Shown here: one piece after another, positions 48,621 to 59,257 of the stretch
Layout of the letters: each line of letters begins with the position of its first letter
Numbering within the stretch: the stretch's first letter is position 1
Assembly: GCF_900129615.1 (NCBI RefSeq)
Contig: NZ_FQWI01000014.1
Span: 27,848-91,847 of the forward strand
Length of the DNA: 64,000 bases
Direction of reading: 5' to 3'
From: Pectobacterium carotovorum
GTDB taxonomy: Bacteria > Pseudomonadota > Gammaproteobacteria > Enterobacterales > Enterobacteriaceae
Position numbers and translations under genes: made by a program
Notes under the pieces: model-generated
What the model was told of the DNA's origin: nothing
The model's database searches: none
Seen by the model: the letters and a program-made list of their open reading frames with translations, nothing else

Positions 48621-49706
48621 TCATTTCGTTTCAGGGCCGTCAGCCGGACCGCTGGCGGCGGGTAAAGCAGGATACAAGACTGGCGGATCCGTCTTAATGC
48701 TTAAACGCACCTGCTGTCCCGGTTCAAACCAGTTGCCAGTCTGCACCAGCAGCATCAGTTCTCCCATCTTCACCCGATACAAGTTTGATGTGCCCATAAA
48801 TAGCCTATCTTCGATCGACGCCGGACCATCGGGATCGAGCGCCAGCGCCACGTCTGCCGGGCGCACCATCCAGTCGCATTGTGAATCCATCGGCTGATTG
48901 AGTGGATGTGTCGCCTGATGATCGCCCAATGGGCTTTGCCACTGATGGTCACTCATAATTTTCACAGGCAAATAGTTCGTATTCCCCATAAAATCAGCCA
49001 CAAAGCGGCTATTCGGGCGATGGTACAGCTCGGATGGGTAGCCCTGCTGCATAATTTTCCCTTCATCCAGCAGAATCAGGTGATCGGCGCAGGCAAAGGC
49101 TTCCTCTCTGCTGTGCGTAGCGAAAACCGCCGCGACATGGCGCTGTTTGAGAACCTGCCGTAATTCGGTGATCAAGCGGTAACGGGTCTGGCTGTCCAGA
49201 CCTGGGAAGGGTTCATCCAGCAACAGCAGTTTCGGCTCACAGGCTAGCGCGCGGGCAATCGCCAAACGCTGTTGCTGTTCATTCGATAGCTCGTGTGGAT
49301 AGCGTGCGGCGACATCATCCAGTTGCAAGAGCGTCAGCATCTCCGCACAGATTGGCTTCACCTCGCTTTCCGGGCGGCCATATAAGCCAAACGCAATGTT
49401 GCCTTCCACCGTGAGATGCGGAAAGAGCGCATAGTCCTGAAAAATCAGGCCAACCTGACGCAGCTCAGGCAGGACGTACTCTTGCGGTGAGCTGACAGGC
49501 TCACCCTCCAGCAAGATCTTGCCCTGAGTAATCGGTAGCAGGCCAGCGATCACCTGTAATAGCGCCGTTTTACCGCAACCGTTTTTACCCAGTAGGCAAA
49601 TCGTTTCATCATCGCGCACGGCAAATGAGATGTTCTCCAACACGGGGGACTGCTGTAGCGTACAACTTACCGCCTGAACGCTCAGAATATCTATCGACGC
49701 GGCCAT
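48621..49706 (-). CDS. Iron(III)-type ABC importer, ATP-binding protein with altered signature
   Basis: A 361-residue ATPase of the FbpC/SfuC/PotA group with a C-terminal TOBE-like domain (about 245-361). Walker A GKNGCGKTALL near residue 39, Q-loop FQDYALFPHL, Walker B LLLDEPFPGLD and switch His in FATHSREEA are intact. The signature, normally LSGGQ, reads LSNEQQQRLAIARAL. It lies four bases after the permease gene and forms a unit with it. No binding-protein gene is adjacent. The ferric-iron assignment is by family and is not proven. Confidence 0.85.
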   Translation of the reverse strand: MAASIDILSVQAVSCTLQQSPVLENISFAVRDDETICLLGKNGCGKTALLQVIAGLLPITQGKILLEGEPVSSPQEYVLPELRQVGLIFQDYALFPHLTVEGNIAFGLYGRPESEVKPICAEMLTLLQLDDVAARYPHELSNEQQQRLAIARALACEPKLLLLDEPFPGLDSQTRYRLITELRQVLKQRHVAAVFATHSREEAFACADHLILLDEGKIMQQGYPSELYHRPNSRFVADFMGNTNYLPVKIMSDHQWQSPLGDHQATHPLNQPMDSQCDWMVRPADVALALDPDGPASIEDRLFMGTSNLYRVKMGELMLLVQTGNWFEPGQQVRLSIKTDPPVLYPALPAASGPADGPETK

Positions 49707-49710
49707 GTCA

Positions 49711-51333
49711 TTATCCTTTTATATTCAGTGCGCGATTCAGCCAGAAAACAGGGATTAGCCCTACCGCCACCAGCACCAGCGCAGGAAAGGCAAATGACGC
49801 AATCTGCTCATCCGCCGTAAAGCGAAAAACATACGTCGCCAACGTATCAATCCCGAAAGGGCGCAGCAGCAGCGAAACATTCAGCTCTTTCATGCTTTCC
49901 GTGAAAATCAGCAGCGCCCCGATAAACAGGCTGCGGCGCAACAGCGGAATATGCACGCGTGACCAGCGGCTGAGGGGAGACGCGCCCAGCACAAGGCTCG
50001 CGCTGTCCAGCGAACGCGGGATGGCTTCCATACTGCGCTCAAGGCTGTCCAGCATCAGACGCCCAAATTTAACGCTATAGGCGAGGATGAGAATAAACAG
50101 CGATCCCGCCAGCAAAGCCTCCGCGGGAGGTAACCCCGCCGCGCTGGCAAACAGATTAATTCCGCTGTCCACCAGCGACAACAAGGTAAACATTCCGACA
50201 GCCAGCACCGCGCCGGGCAAGGCAAAACTCAGGCTGACTAGCCGAACCGGCGTCTGATTGGCAAATATCCCGGCCGTGCGCGTGTAGAAGATAAACGACA
50301 GCGCCATTAGCGTAATAACGGCTGTCGCGATAGCGGACGCCAACAGGCTATTCGTTACCGCGTGGAGGAACGCCATATCCCACACCGACAGCATGTGTCG
50401 GAGGGCCAAAAAGAGTAGATACAGCAGCGGGAACAGAAAAGACAGACAAACGATTCCCCAGCAGTAACTGCGAACCGCCTTACTGCGCCACCCGTTCAAC
50501 ACAGGCGGAACCACCTGAGAAGGATTCGCTTGAGCTTGATAAATTCTCTGCTTGCGACGCCAGAAATTAACCAGAAACATCAAGAGGAAGATCGCAGGTA
50601 AAATCAACACGCCAACGCGTGCTGCCGCGCCGAGATCGCCCTGCTTCTGCCAAATATCCAGCACCTGTGTTGTCAGGGTTGGGGTATCAAGATAAGACGC
50701 TGCGCCATAATCGCCCAGAGTCTCGACCACCACTAGCGCACCACCGCAGGCAATCGCAGGCCGTGCAATAGGCAAACATAAGCGGCGAAATACCTGAGCA
50801 CGCGTCTGATTAAGTAAACGCGCCGAATGGATAAGGCTGGCAGGCTGTTTCACCAACGCTTCACGTACTAACAGGTAAATATAGGGATAGAGCACCAGTG
50901 CCAGCACCAGACTTATGCAACCCAGCGAAACGGGTAGCCCAGCAATGTGGGATTCACCCCACGACGACACTATCTGCAACCCACCTTCTTGCAACAACCG
51001 GGACAGATGGCGTAACGCATCGGTATAAAGGTAGGCGAGCAGAAATGCGGGCATCGCGAGCGGCAGGCAAAGCGCCCATTGCAGCACGCGATGGCCGGGA
51101 AAACGGTACATGGCAATAAACCAGGCGGAAGGCAATCCAAACAGCAAACTGAAGAAAAGCGTGCCAATTACGATGACCGCTGAATGTATCAGATAGGTGG
51201 GTAGCCCGACTTGCCACAGTTGGGTAAATCCCATCCCATCGGCAAAAAAAGCCTGATAAAAAACCGTTGCTAAAGGAAGCAGCAACAGTCCCGCCAACAA
51301 CCAACTACTGACGCGCCAGACACCGGAGATCAT
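49711..51333 (-). CDS. Iron(III)-type ABC importer, fused permease
   Basis: A 540-residue permease with two tandem MetI-like domains and about twelve membrane segments. EAA-type loops are seen at about 185-205 (SARLLNQTRAQVFRRLCLPI) and 440-460 (SASLVLGASPLSRWSRVHIP). The fold matches FbpB/SfuB; thiamine permease ThiP has the same design, but the partner ATPase is of the longer iron type. The gene opens the unit; upstream lies a palindrome and then divergent yacC, so the periplasmic binding protein must be encoded elsewhere. Confidence 0.85.
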   Translation of the reverse strand: MISGVWRVSSWLLAGLLLLPLATVFYQAFFADGMGFTQLWQVGLPTYLIHSAVIVIGTLFFSLLFGLPSAWFIAMYRFPGHRVLQWALCLPLAMPAFLLAYLYTDALRHLSRLLQEGGLQIVSSWGESHIAGLPVSLGCISLVLALVLYPYIYLLVREALVKQPASLIHSARLLNQTRAQVFRRLCLPIARPAIACGGALVVVETLGDYGAASYLDTPTLTTQVLDIWQKQGDLGAAARVGVLILPAIFLLMFLVNFWRRKQRIYQAQANPSQVVPPVLNGWRSKAVRSYCWGIVCLSFLFPLLYLLFLALRHMLSVWDMAFLHAVTNSLLASAIATAVITLMALSFIFYTRTAGIFANQTPVRLVSLSFALPGAVLAVGMFTLLSLVDSGINLFASAAGLPPAEALLAGSLFILILAYSVKFGRLMLDSLERSMEAIPRSLDSASLVLGASPLSRWSRVHIPLLRRSLFIGALLIFTESMKELNVSLLLRPFGIDTLATYVFRFTADEQIASFAFPALVLVAVGLIPVFWLNRALNIKG

Positions 51334-51361
51334 AGAATAAAAACTGTATTAGATGAGATCG

Positions 51362-51377
51362 CTGTTATTAATAACAG
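51362..51377. promoter_or_regulatory. Perfect 16-base palindrome before the iron-type permease gene
   Basis: CTGTTATTAATAACAG lies 28 bases upstream of the permease start (minus strand) in the divergent gap to yacC. It is a candidate operator or leader hairpin. The remainder of the 294-base gap is AT-rich with no clear feature. Confidence 0.55.
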
Positions 51378-51627
51378 AGGCTGACGGTGGCGTCATCGTA
51401 TCAAACAGCGATAAATGGGCTTTAATCCTGCGATTAACCTGAGGCGATTTCCATCACCGACCGTCACTAAAATAAAAATCAACCATTTCAATAGATTGCA
51501 TTTATTGGTTTTCCACCTTTTCACCATTCGTTTTTTATCGCAATCAGATGTTTCCCGTAAGAAAACTTGGAACCTCATGGGATATCTGTGATAACGTCAT
51601 CTGACAACATTTGGAACAGGTTCAACC

Positions 51628-51975
51628 ATGAAAAACTCTGCGCTGGCTCTGCTCCTGCTAAGCCTGATGAGCTTCTCTTCCGCCAGCAAGGCGCTGAATG
51701 AATTTGAAGCGGAAGATCTGGCCGATCTGACCGCGATCTTTGTTTATCTGAAAAACCACTGTGGCTATCAAGATCTGCCGAATGAACAGATTCGTCGGAC
51801 ACTAGTCGCGTTTGCTCAGCAAAACCGCTGGGATCTCAGCAATTACAGCGCTTACGATATGACAGCGATGGGTGAAGACAGCTATCGCGATCTGAGTAAA
51901 ATCGCTATCCCGACGCCAAAGAAATGCCAGTCTCTGGCGCGTAATTCGCTCGGTTTGCTCTCCTACGCACAGTAG
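51628..51975 (+). CDS. yacC: YacC family pilotin-like secreted protein
   Basis: A 115-residue protein with a signal peptide ending near SKA (residue 22) and two cysteines (NHCGY, KKCQS) in the mature part. It is close to E. coli YacC, which is related to the GspS-beta/AspS pilotins that guide type II secretion secretins. Without a lipobox it should be soluble periplasmic. Whether it serves the Out secretion system of soft-rot bacteria is not shown here. speE follows after about 110 bases, as in E. coli. Confidence 0.88.
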   Translation: MKNSALALLLLSLMSFSSASKALNEFEAEDLADLTAIFVYLKNHCGYQDLPNEQIRRTLVAFAQQNRWDLSNYSAYDMTAMGEDSYRDLSKIAIPTPKKCQSLARNSLGLLSYAQ

Positions 51976-52083
51976 TTCTCTTCCACCTCCGCGCTGACTG
52001 AAATTTGACCGTGCAAGCGGCAAAAGAGTCGGCTATGATGGCGCGCCAATTTTCATGGCTGTTATCGCGGAGGAAGCCCTAAC

Positions 52084-52947
52084 ATGTCCCAGAAAGAAAT
52101 TTGGTATGAAACCCTACATGCCAACTTTGGCCAGTACTTTTCGGTTGATCGTGTGCTGTATCACGAGAAGACCGATCATCAAGATCTCATCATCTTTGAA
52201 AACGACGCATTAGGCCGCGTAATGGCGCTTGACGGCGTGGTGCAAACCACCGAGCGCGATGAATTCATCTATCACGAAATGCTCACCCACGTTCCTCTTC
52301 TGTCACACGGTAATGCTAAACGCGTCCTGATTATCGGTGGCGGCGATGGAGGTATGCTGCGGGAAGTCAGCCGACACCGCGGCGTCGAACATATCACGAT
52401 GGTAGAAATTGATGCGGGCGTGGTGGAATTTTGTCGCCAGTATCTGCCCAATCACAGCGCCGGTAGCTATGACGACCCGCGTTTTAATCTGGTGATTGAT
52501 GACGGCGTTAACTTCGTCAGACAGTGCAGCGACAAGTTTGACGTCATTATTTCCGATTGCACCGACCCCATCGGCCCCGGCGAAAGCTTGTTCACCTCCG
52601 ATTTCTATCAGGGCTGCGCCCGTTGCCTGAACGAAGGCGGGATTTTCGTCGCTCAGAATGGCGTGTGTTTCCTGCAACAGGATGAAGCCGTCGGCAGCCA
52701 TAAAAAACTCAGCCACTATTTCAACGATGTCAGCTTTTATCAGGCAGCGATCCCGACGTATTACGGCGGCATTATGACGTTCGCCTGGGCCAGCAATAAC
52801 CCGGCGCTGCGTCAGATAGACACCGCCACGCTGCGCCAGCGTTTTGCGCACTCTGGTATCACCTGTCGCTATTACACACCAAATGTTCACATCGGCAGTT
52901 TTGCCCTGCCACAGTATCTGCTGAGCGCGTTACAGAATGCGCAATAA
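52084..52947 (+). CDS. speE: Spermidine synthase
   Basis: A 287-residue aminopropyltransferase that moves the propylamine group of decarboxylated SAM to putrescine. [14 protein letters not shown] near residue 80 binds the SAM analogue, and [12 protein letters not shown] near 157 holds the catalytic aspartates. A GGAGGA site precedes the start. speD, which makes its co-substrate, follows after 45 bases. Confidence 0.97.
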   Translation: MSQKEIWYETLHANFGQYFSVDRVLYHEKTDHQDLIIFENDALGRVMALDGVVQTTERDEFIYHEMLTHVPLLSHGNAKRVLIIGGGDGGMLREVSRHRGVEHITMVEIDAGVVEFCRQYLPNHSAGSYDDPRFNLVIDDGVNFVRQCSDKFDVIISDCTDPIGPGESLFTSDFYQGCARCLNEGGIFVAQNGVCFLQQDEAVGSHKKLSHYFNDVSFYQAAIPTYYGGIMTFAWASNNPALRQIDTATLRQRFAHSGITCRYYTPNVHIGSFALPQYLLSALQNAQ

Positions 52948-52992
52948 CCCATCACTTAGGGTAACCACACAACCACAAGGGGGTGACGTAAA

Positions 52993-53787
52993 TTGCACAA
53001 GCTGAAACTACACGGCTTTAACAACCTGACGAAAAGCCTGAGTTTTTGTATCTACGATATCTGTTACACCAAAACGGCCGACGATCGCGATGGTTATATC
53101 GCCTATATCGACGAACAATATAACGCTAACCGTTTAACAGAAATCCTCACTGAAACCTGCTCCATTATCGGTGCCAACGTCCTTAACATCGCGCGTCAGG
53201 ACTATGACCCACAAGGTGCCAGCGTGACCATTCTGGTCAGCGAAGAACCCATCGATCCACGGGATGTCGATACCTCAGAACATCCCGGACCACTGCCCAA
53301 TTCTGTCGTCGCGCATCTGGATAAAAGCCATATCTGCGTTCATACCTACCCAGAAAGCCACCCAGAAGGCGGGCTGTGCACCTTCCGTGCGGATATCGAA
53401 GTGTCTACCTGTGGCGTAATTTCACCGCTGAAGGCGCTGAACTACCTGATCCACCAGCTTGAATCCGATATTGTGACCATCGACTATCGCGTGCGAGGAT
53501 TTACTCGTGATGTCAACGGTATAAAACATTTCATCGATCATCAGATCAATTCGGTTCAGAACTTCATGTCCGAGGATATGAAAGCGCTCTATCACATGAT
53601 GGATGTGAACGTGTATCAGGAAAATATCTTTCATACCAAGATGTTATTGAAAGATTTCGACCTGAAACACTACCTGTTCAACGTCAGCCCTGAAGCACTC
53701 AGCGCAGCTGAACGGAAAAGAATCACCGATCTGCTGTATCACGAAATGCAGGAAATCTATTACGGCAGAAACCTGCCCGTCCTCTAA
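52993..53787 (+). CDS. speD: S-adenosylmethionine decarboxylase proenzyme
   Basis: A 264-residue class 1A SAM decarboxylase. Self-cleavage before Ser112 ([13 protein letters not shown]) forms the pyruvoyl cofactor. The start codon is TTG with an AGGGGG ribosome binding site nine bases ahead; E. coli speD also begins with TTG. Second gene of speED. Its product and SpeE generate MTA, which MtnN removes. Confidence 0.97.
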   Translation: MHKLKLHGFNNLTKSLSFCIYDICYTKTADDRDGYIAYIDEQYNANRLTEILTETCSIIGANVLNIARQDYDPQGASVTILVSEEPIDPRDVDTSEHPGPLPNSVVAHLDKSHICVHTYPESHPEGGLCTFRADIEVSTCGVISPLKALNYLIHQLESDIVTIDYRVRGFTRDVNGIKHFIDHQINSVQNFMSEDMKALYHMMDVNVYQENIFHTKMLLKDFDLKHYLFNVSPEALSAAERKRITDLLYHEMQEIYYGRNLPVL

Positions 53788-53849
53788 TTGACGGCCTCAG
53801 ACTGCGATGCTGCACCAGCCGTTGGTAAGCTTGTTTGCAGAACGAAAAC
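53788..53849. other. Short gap after speD
   Basis: No gene or terminator recognised; includes TGCAGCATCGCAGT-type sequence just outside the inverted-repeat element that follows. Confidence 0.3.
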
Positions 53850-53951
53850 GGTGGTAATGGAATAGAAGAGTAAAGCGTTTATGCCAGGATGGCGCAACCC
53901 GAGCTTACAGGGAGGTACTTGCAGCGTCTTTACGATCTATCCATTACCACC
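53850..53951. repeat. 102-base inverted-repeat element between speD and nrdH
   Basis: GGTGGTAATGGA (53850-53861) is matched by TCCATTACCACC (53940-53951). The arms continue imperfectly inward (TAGA, GTAAAG, CG), giving a long stem of about 30 pairs with small bulges. The interior minus strand contains GACGCTGCAAGTACCTCCCT, a string I recall as a dispersed intergenic repeat in soft-rot and related enterobacteria. A 32-codon frame from the ATG at 53881 crosses the element but has no good ribosome binding site. Confidence 0.65.
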
Positions 53952-54140
53952 GCTCGACGCACTTTGTCAGCAATCTTAGGTAACATTTCCATTTCCCCAA
54001 CTCTCCTTTTTGTTTTTTAGCACACTATTTCGTCAAAAATGATGTGCGTCACATTTATTTATTTCTACATTTTTTACTTGCATTCTCTCCCAGCCTTGCT
54101 GCATCTGGGTTTGCGTCAATTGGTATAAGGTCAACTAAAA

Positions 54141-54196
54141 ATCATATATCTTGTGTGGTTGAAATTTAAAACACCCACATCTAGTATTCTTTGTGT
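54141..54196. promoter_or_regulatory. Candidate NrdR boxes upstream of nrdHIEF
   Basis: ATCATATATCTTGTGT (54141-54156) and CTAGTATTCTTTGTGT (54181-54196) partly fit the NrdR consensus ACACWATATATWGTGT (about 12 and 10 of 16 positions). They are 40 bases apart, near four helical turns. The second box is weak. Confidence 0.45.
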
Positions 54197-54302
54197 GGCG
54201 CTCGCGTAACGAGTTGCTACCCAGTGGATCGGTTCGGGTGCATATACCCTGAAGATAGCCGCTCCGACATACTTCTTTCACGCCAAAGGGTAAATACGAA
54301 TC

Positions 54303-54542
54303 ATGCGTATTACTATTTTCACTAAGCCAGATTGTGTTCAATGCAACGCCACATGCCGTGCGCTGGACAAGCAAGGAATTAACTATCAACTGGTGGACTT
54401 AACTGAAGATGAACAGGCGTTACAGCAGGTAAGAGCGTTGGGCTATCAACAGGTCCCCGTCGTGATGACGGCCGACGATCATTGGAGCGGCTTCCGCCCG
54501 GATAAGATCAGTACTCTGAACGCCACCCTGCAATTGCAGTAA
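54303..54542 (+). CDS. nrdH: Glutaredoxin-like protein NrdH
   Basis: A 79-residue redoxin that reduces NrdE. The redox pair is CVQC at residues 11-14 and the typical NrdH end WSGFRPDKI is present, which favours thioredoxin reductase as electron donor. First gene of nrdHIEF; a leader of over 100 bases precedes it. nrdI begins nine bases after the stop. Confidence 0.96.
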   Translation: MRITIFTKPDCVQCNATCRALDKQGINYQLVDLTEDEQALQQVRALGYQQVPVVMTADDHWSGFRPDKISTLNATLQLQ

Positions 54543-54551
54543 GGGGGCAAT

Positions 54552-54959
54552 ATGAACCCGCTGGTCTATTTCTCCAGCCAGTCGGAAAACACGCATCGCT
54601 TCATTTCTCGGGTTGGCTTGCCAGCCCTGAGAATCCCGATAGCGACAGAACAGCCTGCATTGAAAGTTGATCGCCCCTACATTCTGGTTGTCCCCAGCTA
54701 CGGCGGAGGCAGCACGAAAGGGGCTGTGCCGCGTCAGGTCATCATCTTTCTCAACGATCCGCACAATCGCGCTTACTTGCGCGGCGTGATTGCCGCAGGC
54801 AATACCAATTTCGGTGCAGCGTACTGCATCGCTGGCGACATCATTGCGCAGAAATGTCAGGTGCCTTACCTGTACCGCTTTGAATTGCTCGGCACGGCAG
54901 AAGACGTTGCAAACGTGCGTAAGGGAGTAACTGAATTTTGGCAACAACAGACCACGTGA
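54552..54959 (+). CDS. nrdI: NrdI, flavodoxin-like class Ib RNR maturation protein
   Basis: A 135-residue flavodoxin-like protein that supplies the oxidant for assembling the dimanganese-tyrosyl radical of Nrd[14 protein letters not shown] is the FMN phosphate loop, followed by [17 protein letters not shown] and [22 protein letters not shown] site precedes the start. Its last 22 bases overlap nrdE. Confidence 0.96.
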   Translation: MNPLVYFSSQSENTHRFISRVGLPALRIPIATEQPALKVDRPYILVVPSYGGGSTKGAVPRQVIIFLNDPHNRAYLRGVIAAGNTNFGAAYCIAGDIIAQKCQVPYLYRFELLGTAEDVANVRKGVTEFWQQQTT

Positions 54960-57118
54960 GTGCAAAGGCAACCAAGGCCGAAGCGGATGCCCACTCGCTC
55001 GATTACCATACACTCGACTACCATGCGCTGAACGCGATGCTCAACCTCTACGACGCAGAGGGGAATATCCAGTTCGAGATGGATAAGCTCGCGGCACGCC
55101 GTTATTTCCTACAGCATGTGAACCAGAACACCGTGTTCTTCCACAATCTGGAAGAAAAGCTGCGTTATCTGGTTGAAGAAGGCTACTACGAAGCGGACGT
55201 GCTGGATCAATACCACTTCGATTTCATCAAAAGCCTCTTCCAGCAGGCTTACGCTCACAAATTCCGTTTTCAAACCTTTCTGGGTGCGTTCAAATACTAC
55301 ACCGGCTATACGCTGAAAACCTTTGACGGCAAACGCTATCTGGAGCGCTACGAAGATCGCGTCTGCCTCGTAGCACTGACCCTCTCCAAAGGGGATACTG
55401 CACTCGCTAGCGCGCTGGTCGACGAGATCATCAGCGGGCGCTTCCAGCCTGCCACCCCCACATTCCTCAATTGCGGTAAAAAGCAGCGCGGCGAGCTGGT
55501 CTCCTGCTTCCTACTGCGCATTGAAGACAATATGGAATCGATTGGTCGCGCGATTAACTCCGCGCTTCAGCTCTCAAAACGCGGCGGCGGTGTGGCCTTC
55601 ATGCTCAGCAACATCCGCGAGACTGGCGCGCCGATCAAACGTATCGAAAACCAATCGTCCGGCATCATCCCGATCATGAAAATGCTGGAGGATGCGTTCT
55701 CCTACGCCAACCAGCTTGGTGCGCGTCAGGGTGCGGGGGCTGTGTACCTCAATGCGCATCACCCGGATATTCTGCGTTTTCTGGATACCAAGCGGGAAAA
55801 TGCCGATGAAAAAATCCGCATCAAAACGCTGTCTTTAGGTGTGGTCATCCCCGATATCACATTCCAGTTGGCGAAGAATAATCAGGTGATGTACCTGTTC
55901 TCACCTTATGATGTCGAGCAGGTTTATGGCGTGCCACTGTCGGAAATTAGTGTCACCGAAAAATACCATGAGATGGTAAACGACAAGCGCATCCGTAAAT
56001 CCCAAATTAAGGCACGCGAATTCTTCCAGATCCTCGCTGAAATCCAGTTCGAGTCCGGTTATCCCTACATGATGTTTGAGGATACGGTGAATCGTGCGAA
56101 CCCGATTCACGGCCGCATCAATATGAGTAACCTGTGCTCTGAGATTTTGCAGGTCAACGAGGCCAGCCTGTACGACGACGATCTTGGCTACAGCCACATT
56201 GGCAAAGACATCTCCTGTAACCTCGGTTCGATGAATATCGCCAACGCAATGGCCTCGCCCGACTTCGGTCAGACAGTTGAAATGGCGATCCGCGCGCTGA
56301 CCGCCGTTTCCGATATGAGCCACATCAGCTCCGTGCCATCCATCGAAAAAGGCAATGACCAATCACATGCGATTGGTTTAGGCCAGATGAACCTGCACGG
56401 CTATCTGGCGAAAGAACGGATTTTTTACGGTACAGAAGAAGCCGTCGATTTCACCAATATCTATTTTTACACCGTCGCCTTCCACGCACTTCGGGCATCG
56501 AATGCGCTGGCAATAGAGCGGAACCAGCGTTTCTCAGGCTTTGAACTCTCCAAATACGCCACGGGCGAGTATTTTGATAAATACATTGAGCAACGCTGGG
56601 AACCCACCACGGCACGCGCACGTGAGCTGTTTGAACAGTCTGGCATCCACATTCCCACTCAGCAGGACTGGGCGGCACTGCGCGAATCCGTGATTGCGCA
56701 CGGCATTTACAACCAGAACCTGCAAGCGGTTCCGCCGACTGGTTCGATTTCATACATCAACCACTCGACGTCCAGCATTCACCCGATTGTGTCACGTATC
56801 GAAATTCGTAAAGAGGGCAAGATTGGTCGCGTCTACTACCCCGCCCCTTACATGAACAATGACAATCTGGAGTATTACCAGGATGCCTATGAAATCGGGC
56901 CGCAGAAGATTATCGACACCTATGCCGCCGCCACGCAGCATGTCGATCAGGGGCTGTCGCTGACGCTGTTTTTCCGCGATACCGCCACCACGCGCGACAT
57001 TAATAAAGCGCAGATCTACGCCTGGACCAAAGGCATTAAGACTATTTATTACATTCGCATACGGCAGATGGCGCTGGAAGGCACCGAAGTTCAGGGCTGT
57101 GTGTCCTGTGCGCTATAA
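54938..57118 (+). CDS. nrdE: Class Ib ribonucleoside-diphosphate reductase, alpha subunit
   Basis: A 726-residue catalytic subunit. [18 protein letters not shown] near residue 175 and the NLCSEI stretch carry active-site cysteines, [15 protein letters not shown] near 600 is a core signature, and the tail ends CVSCAL. The start is TTG (54938), inside nrdI, since it gives MATT as in E. coli and GGGAG lies ten bases ahead; GTG 54956 is an alternative. The N-terminus is longer than in E. coli and holds the small duplication [10 protein letters not shown]. Confidence 0.96.
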   Translation: MATTDHVSAKATKAEADAHSLDYHTLDYHALNAMLNLYDAEGNIQFEMDKLAARRYFLQHVNQNTVFFHNLEEKLRYLVEEGYYEADVLDQYHFDFIKSLFQQAYAHKFRFQTFLGAFKYYTGYTLKTFDGKRYLERYEDRVCLVALTLSKGDTALASALVDEIISGRFQPATPTFLNCGKKQRGELVSCFLLRIEDNMESIGRAINSALQLSKRGGGVAFMLSNIRETGAPIKRIENQSSGIIPIMKMLEDAFSYANQLGARQGAGAVYLNAHHPDILRFLDTKRENADEKIRIKTLSLGVVIPDITFQLAKNNQVMYLFSPYDVEQVYGVPLSEISVTEKYHEMVNDKRIRKSQIKAREFFQILAEIQFESGYPYMMFEDTVNRANPIHGRINMSNLCSEILQVNEASLYDDDLGYSHIGKDISCNLGSMNIANAMASPDFGQTVEMAIRALTAVSDMSHISSVPSIEKGNDQSHAIGLGQMNLHGYLAKERIFYGTEEAVDFTNIYFYTVAFHALRASNALAIERNQRFSGFELSKYATGEYFDKYIEQRWEPTTARARELFEQSGIHIPTQQDWAALRESVIAHGIYNQNLQAVPPTGSISYINHSTSSIHPIVSRIEIRKEGKIGRVYYPAPYMNNDNLEYYQDAYEIGPQKIIDTYAAATQHVDQGLSLTLFFRDTATTRDINKAQIYAWTKGIKTIYYIRIRQMALEGTEVQGCVSCAL

Positions 57119-58105
<987 letters not shown>

Positions 58106-58111
58106 AAAAAC

Positions 58112-58142
58112 GGCCACTACGTTCTGGGTGGCCATATTTTTT
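58112..58142 (+). terminator. nrdHIEF terminator
   Basis: GGCCAC/GTGGCC stem with a ten-base loop followed by ATATTTTTT, seven bases after the nrdF stop. Confidence 0.85.
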
Positions 58143-58173
58143 CTACAGCCCTTTTTCTACAGAGCCAGAAATG

Positions 58174-58203
58174 AAAAAACCCTGAATCATTGCTGATTCA
58201 GGG
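58174..58203 (-). terminator. Terminator of the tRNA-Asp gene
   Basis: On the minus strand CCCTGAATCA/TGATTCAGGG with a four-base loop runs into six T, 13 bases after the tRNA CCA end. Confidence 0.92.
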
Positions 58204-58215
58204 TCTTCATATAAG

Positions 58216-58292
58216 TGGCGGAACGGACGGGGCTCGAACCCGCGACCCCCTGCGTGACAGGCAGGTATTCTAACCAACTGAACTACCGCTCC
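58216..58292 (-). tRNA. aspV: tRNA-Asp (anticodon GTC)
   Basis: 77 bases from GGAGCGGTAGTTCAGTTGG to the encoded CCA; anticodon stem CCTGC/GCAGG with loop CTGTCAC. Identical to the copy at 63782-63858. Position beside dnaQ matches aspV of E. coli. Confidence 0.97.
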
Positions 58293-58316
58293 ACTCGTGC
58301 TCACTGAGCGGGATGA

Positions 58317-58345
58317 ATACTAAGATGATGGCACTATTACGTCAA
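58317..58345 (-). promoter_or_regulatory. Promoter of the solo tRNA-Asp gene
   Basis: Minus strand TTGACG, 17-base spacer, TAGTAT, then TCATCCCGCTC, a stable-RNA type promoter placed about 20 bases before the mature 5' end. Confidence 0.8.
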
Positions 58346-58463
58346 TGCTTTTTATAACTAACCGTTTCTGTTTGCTTATAATTTCATCTTACTGGCTATT
58401 CTCTCACCCACGGTGCGATCAACCGATTCTTTTTACTGCGCAAAGGACGATATTACGGCAGTG

Positions 58464-59201
58464 CTATTCTGCCCGCCACAGGCAACTCCCGCCTTTTTTA
58501 GCAATCAGATCCAGACGTTGTTCATGCGCTAACAGCTCTGCCTCATCTGCGTAAAGTACCTTTAGCGCCGACTGGGGGCGGACGATTCTCTGGATGGTTT
58601 CAGTATTCTCGCTCTTCTGCTGCGTTTCACCTTCCATAGAAAAAGTCAGAGACGTTTGACCGCCAGTCATCGCCAGATAAACTTCTGCCAGAATCTCGGC
58701 ATCGAGCAATGCGCCGTGCAGCGTACGCTTGCTGTTATCTATCTGGTAGCGATCGCAGAGCGCATCCAAACTGTTACGCTTACCGGGAAAAATCTTCCGC
58801 GCCATCAACAGGCTATCGGTGATCTTACAGAACGTCTCCGTCTTGGGAAGATCTCGGTTCAGCAACCGAAATTCGTAATCCATAAAGCCGATATCAAACG
58901 TCGCGTTATGAATAACCAACTCCGCACCACGGATAAAATCGAGAAAATCATCCACGATATCTGCATACGTCGGTTTGTCAGCCAGAAACTCATCGCTAAT
59001 ACCGTGTACGTTATACGCTTCGGGATCCACTAAACGATCGGGTTTGATGTAGACGTGAAAATGACGGCCAGTCAGGCGGCGGTTAATCACTTCGACCGCA
59101 CCGATCTCGATAATTTTATGCCCCTCGTAGTGAACCCCTAGCTTATTCATACCGGTGGTTTCTGTATCCAGGACGATTTGTCGCGTAATTTCAGTGCTCA
59201 T
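58464..59201 (-). CDS. dnaQ: DNA polymerase III epsilon subunit (proofreading exonuclease)
   Basis: A 245-residue DEDDh 3'-5' exonuclease of the replicase. Exo [10 protein letters not shown] near residue 11, Exo [13 protein letters not shown] near 98, Exo [12 protein letters not shown] near 162. The C-terminal quarter is the alpha-binding tail. It diverges from rnhA; only 56 bases hold both promoters, as in E. coli. Confidence 0.97.
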   Translation of the reverse strand: MSTEITRQIVLDTETTGMNKLGVHYEGHKIIEIGAVEVINRRLTGRHFHVYIKPDRLVDPEAYNVHGISDEFLADKPTYADIVDDFLDFIRGAELVIHNATFDIGFMDYEFRLLNRDLPKTETFCKITDSLLMARKIFPGKRNSLDALCDRYQIDNSKRTLHGALLDAEILAEVYLAMTGGQTSLTFSMEGETQQKSENTETIQRIVRPQSALKVLYADEAELLAHEQRLDLIAKKGGSCLWRAE

Positions 59202-59257
59202 CGTTTTCGTTTTATGTCAGACTTGCCGTTTTTACCATAAGGGAGAGTCTACCAGAG

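Noticed and set aside
54031..54060. CRP or FNR site in AATGATGTGCGTCACATTTA upstream of nrdH
   Set aside because: Half-sites TGTG and TCACA are only two bases apart instead of six, and the FNR half-sites are absent.
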